DNA of 64,000 bases from Candidatus Aminicenantota bacterium (GTDB taxonomy: Bacteria; Acidobacteriota; Aminicenantia; Aminicenantales; Aminicenantaceae): NCBI GenBank assembly GCA_014727835.1, contig WJMT01000041.1:22106-86105 (forward strand). The letters are read 5' to 3'. The notes below the pieces were generated by a model. It saw nothing but the letters and a program-made list of their open reading frames with translations, did not search any database and was not told the DNA's origin. Shown in pieces: positions 1 to 10,797 of the stretch; the stretch's first letter is position 1, and every line of letters begins with the position of its first letter. Both the position numbers and the translations under genes were made by a program.

Positions 1-4
1 TAAA

Positions 5-895
5 ATGAAAAACAAATATTCTGAGATCAAAATTCCTGAATTGAAGTTATTCAAAAAGGGAAAAGTCCGAGATATTTATGAGCTCGAGGATCAGCTTCTT
101 TTTGTGGCCTCAGACCGAATATCTGCTTTTGACTATGTGTTGCCTTCCTTGATCCCTGATAAGGGTAAAGTGCTGACGCAGCTGTCAAGGTTCTGGTTTG
201 AATTCACTTCTCTGGTCTGCCCCAATCATATGATCACTTCTGATTTCAAGGAATTTCCTGAAATACTGCAAAAATATCAGAGTGTACTGGACAAAAGGTC
301 TATGCTGGTGAAAAAAACCAAAGTGATCCCCATTGAATGCATTGTCAGGGGATATATATCAGGATCAGCATGGAAAGAATACTTGAAAGAAGGAAAAACA
401 AGCGGGATCAAGCTTCCCTCAGGGCTTAAAGAATCAGACAGACTGGATGATGTGATTTTCACTCCATCTACAAAAGCAGAGCTAGGACAGCATGACGTTA
501 ACATCTCATTCAAACAGATGCAAAAAGAAATAGGAGCCAAACTGGCAAAGAAAATCAAAGAGGTTAGCCTCGAGCTTTATCAAAAGGCCTCTCTTCATGC
601 TCTGTCCAAGGGAATATTGATTGCTGATACAAAGTTCGAGTTTGGATTGGGTGATGATGAGCTGATCCTCATAGATGAAATTTTTACCCCTGACTCATCA
701 AGATTTTGGCCTGTTGAGAGTTATTCTCCGGGAGGACCCCAGCCCAGCCTGGACAAGCAGTTTGTAAGGGATTATCTTGAAAGCACAGACTGGGATAAAA
801 ATTCGCCTCCTCCGGAACTGCCTGATTCTATAATCGAGCAGACCTCTCAGAGATATAGAGAAATCTATTCCAAATTAACTGGAAATGATCAATGA
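5..895 (+). CDS. purC: Phosphoribosylaminoimidazole-succinocarboxamide synthase
   Basis: 296 aa ORF; SAICAR synthetase motifs (GKVRDIYEL, ECIVRGYISGSAWKEY, LIDEIFTPDSSRFW). Confidence 0.97.
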   Translation: MKNKYSEIKIPELKLFKKGKVRDIYELEDQLLFVASDRISAFDYVLPSLIPDKGKVLTQLSRFWFEFTSLVCPNHMITSDFKEFPEILQKYQSVLDKRSMLVKKTKVIPIECIVRGYISGSAWKEYLKEGKTSGIKLPSGLKESDRLDDVIFTPSTKAELGQHDVNISFKQMQKEIGAKLAKKIKEVSLELYQKASLHALSKGILIADTKFEFGLGDDELILIDEIFTPDSSRFWPVESYSPGGPQPSLDKQFVRDYLESTDWDKNSPPPELPDSIIEQTSQRYREIYSKLTGNDQ

Positions 896-971
896 TAACC
901 TCAGATTCTGATGACCTTTATTATCAATGGAATCGACAGGAGATTAGGGGATTGAGAGACAGGAGGGATAT

Positions 972-1508
972 ATGGTTTTGAATTGGCTGGATGTGATACT
1001 TTTGATCATTCTCTTGATTACAGTTATTCTCGGGTTGATCAAAGGCCTGGTGAGACAATTGATCGGAATATTGGCCGTTATTCTGGGAGTGATCCTGGCT
1101 TTGGCTTATTATCCCTATGTGTCCCAAATCATAAATCCTCTTTTTTCTAACGAAGCTATGACCAATTTTTTAGGATTTTTTTTGATATTCATGATCACTC
1201 TTGTTTTGGGATGGATTCTAGGGCGAGCATTTTCCAAAGCAATGAAAGGGTCTTTAAAATTTTTCAACCATGTGTTTGGAGGGGGCTTGGGATTTTTAAA
1301 AGGAGTCCTGATCTGCGGCATCGTTGTTTTTGCGCTGCTTGTTTTTCCTGTTCAGAACAAAGCGCTGGAGGAGTCGAGGCTGGCTCCCTACTGCCTTCAG
1401 GTCACTCAGTTTGCCATTGATTTGATTCCCTTAGAGCTGAAGGAAAAGTTTAACAAATCTTATGATGAGATTATCAATAAAGGAGAGAAAGATGCAGAAA
1501 AAGTTTGA
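972..1508 (+). CDS. CvpA family membrane protein
   Basis: 178 aa, four predicted TM segments, CvpA-like N-terminus (NWLDVILLIILLITVILGLIKGLVRQL); RBS aggagg upstream. Confidence 0.85.
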   Translation: MVLNWLDVILLIILLITVILGLIKGLVRQLIGILAVILGVILALAYYPYVSQIINPLFSNEAMTNFLGFFLIFMITLVLGWILGRAFSKAMKGSLKFFNHVFGGGLGFLKGVLICGIVVFALLVFPVQNKALEESRLAPYCLQVTQFAIDLIPLELKEKFNKSYDEIINKGEKDAEKV

Positions 1509-1719
1509 GGATCTTTCTCTTCATCATAAAATGGAGATTTTGACTGAAGAATTAGTGGAAAATGAGATTCAGATAAAGGAAGCCCTCAAAGAGTTTGAAA
1601 AAATATATATCGAAACAGCAACCAAAAAACACAACGGAAACAAGACCAAAACAGCTGAAGCCCTGGGGATTCACCGGAATACTCTGTACAATTTGTGCAA
1701 AACACTCAAAATAAAGTAA
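1492..1719 (+). CDS. Fis-type helix-turn-helix protein (small)
   Basis: Start moved to ATG 1492 with aggaga RBS; C-terminal Fis HTH (NKTKTAEALGIHRNTLYNLCKTLKIK); overlaps the end of cvpA. Confidence 0.75.
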   Translation: MQKKFEDLSLHHKMEILTEELVENEIQIKEALKEFEKIYIETATKKHNGNKTKTAEALGIHRNTLYNLCKTLKIK

Positions 1720-1774
1720 CCTGGACTATTCATAAAAAAATGACACCGCAATCTTGACTGGTGAATAATCCAGG
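1720..1774. repeat. Short inverted-repeat element, copy A (about 55 bp)
   Basis: CCTGGACTATTCA (1720-1732) facing TGAATAATCCAGG (1762-1774), 12/13 complementary; ends shared with copy B at 11952-12144. Confidence 0.75.
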
Positions 1775-1801
1775 GTTATCAGGATCGGTTTTTTGTAAGA
1801 A

Positions 1802-1828
1802 TCAGCAGCTTTTTGAAGAGACTGCTAA
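1802..1828. promoter_or_regulatory. Degenerate second CIRCE-like operator
   Basis: TCAGCAGCT-N9-GACTGCTAA; right half identical to the downstream operator, left half 6/9 identical, same 9-bp spacer. Confidence 0.5.
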
Positions 1829-1845
1829 ACAATATTCTTTTCCTC

Positions 1846-1874
1846 TTGACATCACCCTTTTTTTTCGTTATATT
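1846..1874 (+). promoter_or_regulatory. Sigma70-type promoter of groESL
   Basis: TTGACA (1846-1851), 17 bp spacer, TATATT (1869-1874). Confidence 0.85.
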
Positions 1875-1899
1875 AGCAGTCTCTTCTTAAGACTGCTAA
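1873..1899. promoter_or_regulatory. CIRCE-type (HrcA) operator variant
   Basis: Perfect 9-bp inverted repeat TTAGCAGTC-N9-GACTGCTAA immediately upstream of groES, overlapping the -10 element; canonical CIRCE is TTAGCACTC-N9-GAGTGCTAA. Confidence 0.9.
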
Positions 1900-1921
1900 A
1901 CAATCAAAAAAGGAGGTTTAA

Positions 1922-2206
1922 ATGAAAGTCAGTCCTTTATATGACAGAGTTCTTTTAAGGCGTCTCGAAGAAAAAGAAAGCAAGAAAGGCGGGATCATCA
2001 TCCCAGATACAGCCAAAGAAAAACCGCTCGAAGCAGAAGTCGTAGAAGTCGGAAAAGGCCGGATTGAAGGAGAAAAGACAGTTCCCCTTGAAGTAAAGAA
2101 AGGTGACCGGGTTCTGGTCGGAAAATTCAGCGGGACAGAGGTCAATATTGATGACACCGAATATCTCATTGTTCGAGAAGAAGAAATATTGGCAAAAATC
2201 AAATAG
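1922..2206 (+). CDS. groES: Co-chaperonin GroES
   Basis: 94 aa; [38 protein letters not shown] aggaggt. Confidence 0.98.
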   Translation: MKVSPLYDRVLLRRLEEKESKKGGIIIPDTAKEKPLEAEVVEVGKGRIEGEKTVPLEVKKGDRVLVGKFSGTEVNIDDTEYLIVREEEILAKIK

Positions 2207-2223
2207 TTTATGGAAAGGAGTGA

Positions 2224-3852
<1,629 letters not shown>

Positions 3853-3878
3853 TCCCCTTTAGTTGAGAAAGATAAATC

Positions 3879-3914
3879 AGCCCCTTTCCCTCCAGGGAAA
3901 GGGGCTTTTTTTTT
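3879..3914 (+). terminator. Intrinsic terminator after groEL
   Basis: agcccctttccc-tcca-gggaaaggggct followed by a T run. Confidence 0.9.
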
Positions 3915-3951
3915 GCAGCACCCAGGACCGCTACTAGAACCATAAGAATGA

Positions 3952-6312
3952 TTGTGGTATAAGAAGCATGTGCTGAAACTTTTTGATCGATATATCTTAA
4001 AGGAAATCCTTCCTCCCTTTTTGATCGGGATCACTGCGTATACCTTTGTGTTGCTGATGAATCAAATATTACTCCTCTCTGAGATGTTCATTGCCAGGGG
4101 AGTTCCTGCAGAGACTGTTTTGTCCCTTCTTCTCTACCTTGTCCCATCTATCCTTGCCTTCACTATTCCCATGTCAGTGTTAATGGGAGTTCTGGCCGGT
4201 TTGAGCCGTCTTTCATCAGATGTGGAAATCACCGCTTTTCGCACTCTTGGGATCGGCCAGGGACACATACTAAAGCCGGTTTTGATCTTTTCAATTTGCG
4301 GCTGGCTGGTCACTTCTTTTTTTTCTCTTTATTTAGCTCCTCATGCCAATTATAAGTGGATTAAAACACTTTCCCAGTCTGTGAAAGCAGAAGCTCAATT
4401 CAGTATAAATCCGAGGGAGTTTTATGATCGGGTCCCTCAAACAGCAATTTTTATCCAGGATATCGGTGATAACGGTTTATGGGAGAATATATTTGTTCAT
4501 TTTTCTCAACCCCGCAAGGAGCCCAGGATCATATTTGCGGAGAAGGGAAAGATGAATCTATTCCCAGAAAAGAAAAGAGCCACCCTAGAGCTCCAAAACG
4601 GAATCATCCATTCTTATCATATTTCAAAGCCTGAAAACTACAGTATGACATCTTTTAAAAAGCTGGAGGAAGAGCTGAATGTCCAAAACCTGTTTGCAGG
4701 GATCACGGCTGAAAAAAGGGCCAGAGAAAAGGATATCAAAGAATTGCTTGTGGATATAAAGAAAACCAAGCATGACCTGAAGAGACTTTTTCATTCAGAC
4801 ACAGATTCCATGGAATTCAAGCAGAACAAGAGGGCTCTGACCAAATATCAAGTTGAAGCCCATAAGAAATTCGCTCTCCCCTTTGCATGCATCATATTTT
4901 CCTTTTTAGGGATTTCTTTGGGGGTTTCCACCAAAAAAGGAGGGAGAACAAGTGGGTTTACCCTCAGCATTGTCATTATTGTGGTCTATTATATTTTGAT
5001 CACAGCAGGGGAAAATTTATCGGTCAATGGAAGTCTGGTTCCCTGGTTAGGCATGTGGGGTCCTAACCTTTTATTGGCTGCTCTCAGTGTTGGGGCGTTC
5101 ATTTACTCTCGCAGAGAAAGTGGTGTGATGAAGTCATTGACTGATTTTTTCCCCAAAAAAAGCCGGTCTGAAGTAAAGAAAAAAAAGTCTCGGATGGGCT
5201 CTGCAGCCACAAGGATCCCTATCCGTTTTCCAAACATTATGGATCGTTATATTTCCAAAAAATATCTGGCCATATTTTTACTGGTGTTTGTTAGTCTGAT
5301 CTGTGTTTTCATCATCATCACTTTTTTTGAAAGTATTGACAACGTCTATGAGCATGGAAAATCTTTGAATCTTTTTTACACCTATCTGTGGTATCGCCTC
5401 CCTGAATTCATCCACTATGTCCTCCCGGTTGCTGCTCTGTCTTCTGCCCTTCTCTGTCTTGGGATATTGACTAAATTTAATGAAGTGACAGCAATGAAGA
5501 CTTCAGGCATGAGTGTATTTCGGATCATTGTTCCTGTCTTGATATTATCTGCACTCATAAGTCTATTTTCTTTTTATATCCAGGAATACGTACTGCCGTT
5601 TTCCAGCAAAAAAGCGGAAGTGACCTGGAATGAGATCAATGATATCCCGCCCCGCAGCACCAATCGGCTGGACAGAAGATGGATCATGAGTTCAGATGGA
5701 AACAGGATGTATCACTACACATATTTTGACCAGGATCGTTCTGTTTTTAAAGGCCTGACCATACTGGATTTGAATGTAAACCAATGGACTCTAAACAGGA
5801 GGATTTATGCTGAAAAGGCGCGTTTGAATGGAAAGACACTTATTCTCAATGACCTGTGGCAGAGAGAATTTCAACAGAAGAGGCCCGTTCACTTCAGACA
5901 GCAGGATGAATTGAAAATGAGAATAGATGAAGATAAAGGCCATTTTGTAAAAGGGATGAAAAAGGCAAGCCAGATGCATTACAATGAGCTCAAAGAATAC
6001 ATATATAAATTAGAGGAAAGCCATTTCCAGACATCCCGGTATAAGGTGGACCTGCATAACAAGATATCATTTCCTCTCGCCAGTTTTGTGGTCGTCCTCT
6101 TGGGGATTCCATTTGCGTTCTCAATGGGAAAAAGAGGGACTTTAGTGGGGATAGGGATCTCCTTTATCATTGCCATCATTTATTGGGGAGCCATCGGTAT
6201 TTTTAAGAGCCTGGGATATGCCGGATACATGAGTCCTTTTTTCGGAGCATGGGGGCCTAATCTGATTTTTGGCCTTTTAGGGATTTATCTGATACTGAAT
6301 TTAAGGACCTAA
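3952..6312 (+). CDS. Fused LptF-LptG (YjgP/YjgQ) LPS-export permease
   Basis: 786 aa; two consecutive YjgP/YjgQ modules, FDRYILKEILPPFLIG... and MDRYISKKYLAIFLLVF... (second begins near nt 5239). True start uncertain (TTG 3952 or GTG near 3970). Confidence 0.88.
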   Translation: MWYKKHVLKLFDRYILKEILPPFLIGITAYTFVLLMNQILLLSEMFIARGVPAETVLSLLLYLVPSILAFTIPMSVLMGVLAGLSRLSSDVEITAFRTLGIGQGHILKPVLIFSICGWLVTSFFSLYLAPHANYKWIKTLSQSVKAEAQFSINPREFYDRVPQTAIFIQDIGDNGLWENIFVHFSQPRKEPRIIFAEKGKMNLFPEKKRATLELQNGIIHSYHISKPENYSMTSFKKLEEELNVQNLFAGITAEKRAREKDIKELLVDIKKTKHDLKRLFHSDTDSMEFKQNKRALTKYQVEAHKKFALPFACIIFSFLGISLGVSTKKGGRTSGFTLSIVIIVVYYILITAGENLSVNGSLVPWLGMWGPNLLLAALSVGAFIYSRRESGVMKSLTDFFPKKSRSEVKKKKSRMGSAATRIPIRFPNIMDRYISKKYLAIFLLVFVSLICVFIIITFFESIDNVYEHGKSLNLFYTYLWYRLPEFIHYVLPVAALSSALLCLGILTKFNEVTAMKTSGMSVFRIIVPVLILSALISLFSFYIQEYVLPFSSKKAEVTWNEINDIPPRSTNRLDRRWIMSSDGNRMYHYTYFDQDRSVFKGLTILDLNVNQWTLNRRIYAEKARLNGKTLILNDLWQREFQQKRPVHFRQQDELKMRIDEDKGHFVKGMKKASQMHYNELKEYIYKLEESHFQTSRYKVDLHNKISFPLASFVVVLLGIPFAFSMGKRGTLVGIGISFIIAIIYWGAIGIFKSLGYAGYMSPFFGAWGPNLIFGLLGIYLILNLRT

Positions 6313-6335
6313 GGACTTGACCATCCTTGTTGCCT

Positions 6336-6821
6336 TTACATTTTATATTTTCCGAAATCTTCGGGCTTGAGATTTTCCAGCCATTTTTTAAGCTTTTCAG
6401 AATCTTCCAGCTTTTCATCAAATTTTAGACTCTGAGCTTTTTTGATAACCTGGTCTTCCACATAGATAGGGGTTTTTGTCCGGAGAGATAAAGCGATGGC
6501 ATCAGAGGGACGAGAGTCAATTTGTATGGTGATGTTGTTGGTTTGGCAGTATATTGTGGCATAGAAAGTGTTGTCTTTGATATCATTGATGACCACTTTA
6601 TTCAGTTTTGCATTCAGGTCGCTGAGGATATTTTTTATGAGGTCATGGGTCATGGGTCTCGGTGTTTCAATGTTTTCTATTTGCAAAGATATGGCATTGG
6701 CTTCAAAAACTCCAATCCAAATGGGAAGCATTCTTTCCATCTTCGGATCTTCCAGAACAACAATAGGCATTTTTGATATGGGGTCTATAACGAGCCCCTT
6801 AACTTTCATTTTAATTTCCAT
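6336..6821 (-). CDS. Bifunctional nuclease family protein (DUF151/BFN)
   Basis: MEIKMKVKGLVIDPISKMPIVVLED...LPIWIGVFEANAI...RPSDAIALSLRTKTPIYV; start placed at ATG 6821 behind a ggagga RBS. Confidence 0.9.
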   Translation of the reverse strand: MEIKMKVKGLVIDPISKMPIVVLEDPKMERMLPIWIGVFEANAISLQIENIETPRPMTHDLIKNILSDLNAKLNKVVINDIKDNTFYATIYCQTNNITIQIDSRPSDAIALSLRTKTPIYVEDQVIKKAQSLKFDEKLEDSEKLKKWLENLKPEDFGKYKM

Positions 6822-6867
6822 AGATTCCTCCGGAACCAAATTGTAATATAAGACCTGAGGTGGCAGT

Positions 6868-6896
6868 TGTCAAGAGGAGGCCCTTATATGGGTTTC
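6868..6896 (-). promoter_or_regulatory. Sigma70-type promoter of the DUF151 gene
   Basis: Minus strand TTGACA-N17-TATATT (cttgacaactgccacctcaggtcttatatt); coordinates approximate to a few bp. Confidence 0.65.
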
Positions 6897-6958
6897 CCTA
6901 TATACTTTTCCTTCATTCAATGGGAGTCAAATGAAGTCGCAGATGGAATGATTTGAAC

Positions 6959-8032
6959 TTATTTGATGTTGATTTCAACGTCCTTAGTGGCTGTTGCTCC
7001 TGAAATATTGTCTTTGATATCCAACCGAAGAATGTACTGACCGGGTTCGATGTCTCTTTTCTCTCTTTTTTCTTCGATGACTTCATCTCCTTTTTTCTTC
7101 TGAACCAGTACGGTCCTTTCGAACTTCAAAGGTTGAATGATAATGGGAGAATTGTAATTTCCTTCTGCAAAGCGAATCAAAGGTTGTTCTTCGCCTTCTT
7201 TGAGAACCTGGTAATTAACAGAAAAATCAAATCTCTGCGTGTTGGGATCTGGAGTGCCTCCCATAACGTATAAGAAGATCTCAGAGGTCTGTCCAGAGTT
7301 GAATGTGTTTTTGAGGATCGGTTTGATCTTGAGAATGGAATAAGTGAAAAAGCCTTTGTGAATATAGGTTTTTGTTTCCGGCTGTTCCATTTTTTGGGTG
7401 TCATCAATGAAAAAGGCAGGAGCGGCTTTGATTTCGTCCTTGAGCGCCGCAGGATCAGGAAGCTCGAATTCAAAGTATTGAGTCCCTATTTTCTGGTAAT
7501 TGTTTTGAGTGATGCCCATGGCAAGCTGATATTTTCCAGCCGGAAGAATGTATCCAGTGGAATACATTTCTATCTTTTCCGGATCATAGGTATCTTTATT
7601 GACCTGAAAACCTGCGGGGATGAACACTTCCTTTTGAAAATCCCCATCTACCTGTTTGAACATAAGAAAAACATTGAACCGGCATTGGAGCAATTCTTGG
7701 GTTTTCTCAACAAAAGCTTGCTGTTCTTGTGTTTCCTCTGTTTCAGGAGCTCCGACCGGTGTATAGCCGATGTCTGCATTTTTAGCGTCGAACAACAAAA
7801 TAAAATAGACATTTTGACTTGCAGGGAGATAATAATGATCTGTGATGGTGAATGGAATATCCATTCTGGCTTCTCCGGATTCCATACCTTGTTCTAAAAC
7901 TGATTTCACTTCATCAGGAATGGTTCCTGTCTGTTTTTCCTGTTCTTGTTTTGCCTGCAGCTCTGATGTGAATAAGGCTCCGAGCAACACAAACATGATG
8001 AGTATCGGAATAACAAAATTTCTTGCTTTCAT
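6959..8032 (-). CDS. Hypothetical secreted protein
   Basis: 357 aa with N-terminal signal peptide (FVIPILIMFVLLGALFTSELQA); RBS aggagg; family not recognised. Confidence 0.75.
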   Translation of the reverse strand: MKARNFVIPILIMFVLLGALFTSELQAKQEQEKQTGTIPDEVKSVLEQGMESGEARMDIPFTITDHYYLPASQNVYFILLFDAKNADIGYTPVGAPETEETQEQQAFVEKTQELLQCRFNVFLMFKQVDGDFQKEVFIPAGFQVNKDTYDPEKIEMYSTGYILPAGKYQLAMGITQNNYQKIGTQYFEFELPDPAALKDEIKAAPAFFIDDTQKMEQPETKTYIHKGFFTYSILKIKPILKNTFNSGQTSEIFLYVMGGTPDPNTQRFDFSVNYQVLKEGEEQPLIRFAEGNYNSPIIIQPLKFERTVLVQKKKGDEVIEEKREKRDIEPGQYILRLDIKDNISGATATKDVEINIK

Positions 8033-8168
8033 CTTTCCTCCTTGATTGAAAGGGTTCTTTTTCTTTGGTCAATGAATATTAAATTATATCATTAATGAAT
8101 ATAAAAACAATAATATACCAAAAATGGCCAAGGTTTTCCATAAAAATATTATGAAGAATCCGTTCATG

Positions 8169-9188
8169 TTATTTATTGATTTGGTATTTGATCACAGCTT
8201 TTTGGTGTTCTTTGAAAGTGGAACTGAATTGATGAGTTCCATCGTTTTTTGAAACAAAATAAAGATAGCTGCTCTTTGATGGATACAACGCGGCTCGAAT
8301 GGATTTTTTTCCCGGATTGGATATAGGGCTTGGGGGGAGGCCGCTGTATAAATAGGTGTTATAAGGGGAGTTGAGCTGGAGGTCCTTATTCCTCAGTCTT
8401 CCTTCATACTGTTCTTTTTTCTTCAATGCATAGATAATGGTGGGATCGCAGTCCAGCTTCATACCTAGGTTCAGACGATTATGGAAGACCGAAGAGACCA
8501 GTGATTTTTCTTCAGAAACTGAGGTTTCTTCTTCGATCAAGGAAGCCAGTGTGACCACTTCCCGAATGGTCATATCAATGTCTTGGGCTCTTTGTTTCCA
8601 TTTCTGGTTAAAAGCGGCTTTAAACTGGCTGACCATGATGCTGATCATTTCTTTTTCCGAAGTATTTTTTGGGAGGTGATAAGTCTCAGGAAACAAATAT
8701 CCCTCTAAATCCTCAGCTTCAGAATCGAATGAGGATATAAGCTGTGTGTTCTGACTCTGATGGATCAATTTTTGCTTGTTCATAGAGTATTTCTGAGATA
8801 AGAGATCAGCGGTTTCCTTTAAGGTCAGTCCTTCCGGAATGGTGACCGGATGAAGGATGATCTCTCCATTGATTATTTTTTTGAGGGCCTGTTTTGCGGA
8901 CACCGAACAATGGAATCGGTATTCTCCTGCAATCAAGTTTTGTGGCGAATAAAACAATTTGTAAGCAAGGAGAAAAGGCCACTTTTTCTTTATGATGTTT
9001 TCGTTTTTAAGTTTTCGGGCTATGGATGACACAGAGCTTCCCTTTTCCACTTCGAATGCGGTTGTGGGAGACAGACAGTTTTTGGGGAGATTGTATTCAT
9101 GCCAAAACCAGCTGAATCCAAAAACAAAAACAATAATAAGAAAAATAAGCGCTGAGGTGGCGATTTTTTTTATCCGCATTGAATTCAT
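8169..9188 (-). CDS. mltG: Endolytic murein transglycosylase MltG
   Basis: 339 aa; YceG/MltG motifs (EGYLFPETYHL, VVTLASLIEEET, LDCDPTIIYAL, SPYNTYLYSGLPPSPISNPG). Confidence 0.95.
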   Translation of the reverse strand: MNSMRIKKIATSALIFLIIVFVFGFSWFWHEYNLPKNCLSPTTAFEVEKGSSVSSIARKLKNENIIKKKWPFLLAYKLFYSPQNLIAGEYRFHCSVSAKQALKKIINGEIILHPVTIPEGLTLKETADLLSQKYSMNKQKLIHQSQNTQLISSFDSEAEDLEGYLFPETYHLPKNTSEKEMISIMVSQFKAAFNQKWKQRAQDIDMTIREVVTLASLIEEETSVSEEKSLVSSVFHNRLNLGMKLDCDPTIIYALKKKEQYEGRLRNKDLQLNSPYNTYLYSGLPPSPISNPGKKSIRAALYPSKSSYLYFVSKNDGTHQFSSTFKEHQKAVIKYQINK

Positions 9189-9592
9189 AAACTGTCCAAA
9201 TAGCTGGAAAGGATCAAAACCGCAGAGATCTGGTCAACCAGTTCTTTTTTCTTGTCATGGCTCAATCCTTGTTTTCTCATGATTTGGGAGGCTTGTTTTG
9301 TGGTCAGGCGTTCATCCCAAAAAACAATTGGAATGTTCAGAGCTTGTTTCAACCAGGCCGCGAATCTTTTTGTTTTTTTCACTCGGGACCCTTCTGTACC
9401 GTCCATTCTCAAAGGAAGTCCCATGACGATTTGAGTGATGTTGTATTTGGAAGTGAGGTCTTTAAAAAACCGGATATCTTCGTTCTTGCTTTTGACTGTA
9501 TAACTTCTCAGAGGCTGAGCCGTGATCGACATCTCATCACTCAAAGCAAGGCCGATGTGCTTATCACCATAATCGATTCCCAATATTCTCAT
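9185..9592 (-). CDS. ruvX: Putative pre-16S rRNA nuclease / Holliday junction resolvase YqgF
   Basis: MRILGIDYGDKHIGLALSDE...VMGLPLRMDGTEG...WDERLTTKQA. Confidence 0.95.
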   Translation of the reverse strand: MRILGIDYGDKHIGLALSDEMSITAQPLRSYTVKSKNEDIRFFKDLTSKYNITQIVMGLPLRMDGTEGSRVKKTKRFAAWLKQALNIPIVFWDERLTTKQASQIMRKQGLSHDKKKELVDQISAVLILSSYLDSL

Positions 9593-10647
9593 GCGTCTTG
9601 TGTTCTTTTTTTATCAGCATGCTTTTCCACAGCTAAAGTGACTAATTTTTCAATAAGAGAAGGAAATTTGATTCCGCTGATTGCCCATAATTTGGGATAC
9701 ATGCTGATCTCTGTAAATCCGGGAATGGTGTTGATTTCGTTCAAGTAGATTTTACTGTTGTGTTCTTGATAAAAGAAATCAATTCTTGCCATGCCGGAAC
9801 ATTCAATGGATTGAAAGGCATGGATGGAGATCTCTTGGATTTTTTCTTTAACTGATTCAGGGATCTGGGCAGGAATCCCAAATTTGGTTTTCCCTTCTCT
9901 ATATTTGTCTTGGTAATCGTAAAAACTCCTGAAGGGGATGACTTCTCCGGGAAGAGAGCTTATGGGATGATCATTGCCCAGGACACTGCATTCGATTTCC
10001 CGTCCTTTAATCCCTTGTTCAACCAAAATCTTAGAGTCATAACGGAATGCAACATCCAGAGCCCTTGATAACTGGTCAATGGATTGAACTTTGGTGATTC
10101 CAATACTGGACCCAAGATTGGAGGGTTTGACAAACAAAGGAAAACTGTATTCCTTTTTGATTTGTCCCTTTATTTTGGTTTTGTTTGGGATAAAGTCTTT
10201 CTCATGGATCACCGTGTGCTTGACGATCGGAAGGCCTTTGGATTGAAAGATCGATTTAGCCACGGCTTTATCCATGCCCAGTGCAGAGGACATGACCGTG
10301 GCTCCAACATAGGGAACATCGGCAAGTTCCAAAAGCCCCTGAATGGTCCCGTCTTCACCATAAGGGCCGTGAAGCACAGGAAAATAAACCGAAGATTTTG
10401 GAAGGCCCATTGATTTTTCAGAATTCCAGGGAAGAAAAGAATAAAAAGCCCCCTTTTCCATTTGTTCTTTGCGAATATGAGGGGAATCAACCAAGCTCCA
10501 CCTTCCGTTTTTATGGAAATAAATGCATTGAGTTGTGAACTGGTTTGGATCCAGATGGTCAAAGACAGCTTCTGCAGACTTGATAGAGACTTCATGTTCT
10601 GCGGACCGGCCTCCAAAAAGAATCACGATGTTTCTTTTTTTATCCAT
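9589..10647 (-). CDS. ddl: D-alanine--D-alanine ligase
   Basis: 352 aa; ILFGGRSAEHEVSIKSA, VLHGPYGEDGTIQGLLEL, FVKPSNLGSSIGITKV, NEINTIPGFTEISMYPKLW. Confidence 0.97.
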   Translation of the reverse strand: MDKKRNIVILFGGRSAEHEVSIKSAEAVFDHLDPNQFTTQCIYFHKNGRWSLVDSPHIRKEQMEKGAFYSFLPWNSEKSMGLPKSSVYFPVLHGPYGEDGTIQGLLELADVPYVGATVMSSALGMDKAVAKSIFQSKGLPIVKHTVIHEKDFIPNKTKIKGQIKKEYSFPLFVKPSNLGSSIGITKVQSIDQLSRALDVAFRYDSKILVEQGIKGREIECSVLGNDHPISSLPGEVIPFRSFYDYQDKYREGKTKFGIPAQIPESVKEKIQEISIHAFQSIECSGMARIDFFYQEHNSKIYLNEINTIPGFTEISMYPKLWAISGIKFPSLIEKLVTLAVEKHADKKRTQDA

Positions 10648-10724
10648 AATGCCCCTCTATTCTATAAGAATTGTTTCATTATGTCTAACCTGAAGAGGTG
10701 CTAAAATTCAATTCATTTTAACAT

Positions 10725-10753
10725 TTGACACTGGTGTTTCGACTAAATATAAT
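10725..10753 (+). promoter_or_regulatory. Consensus sigma70-type promoter
   Basis: TTGACA (10725-10730), N17, TATAAT (10748-10753). Confidence 0.85.
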
Positions 10754-10797
10754 AAATGGAAACAAGTCATATGATAATCAAGGCAAGAGGTGACAAA

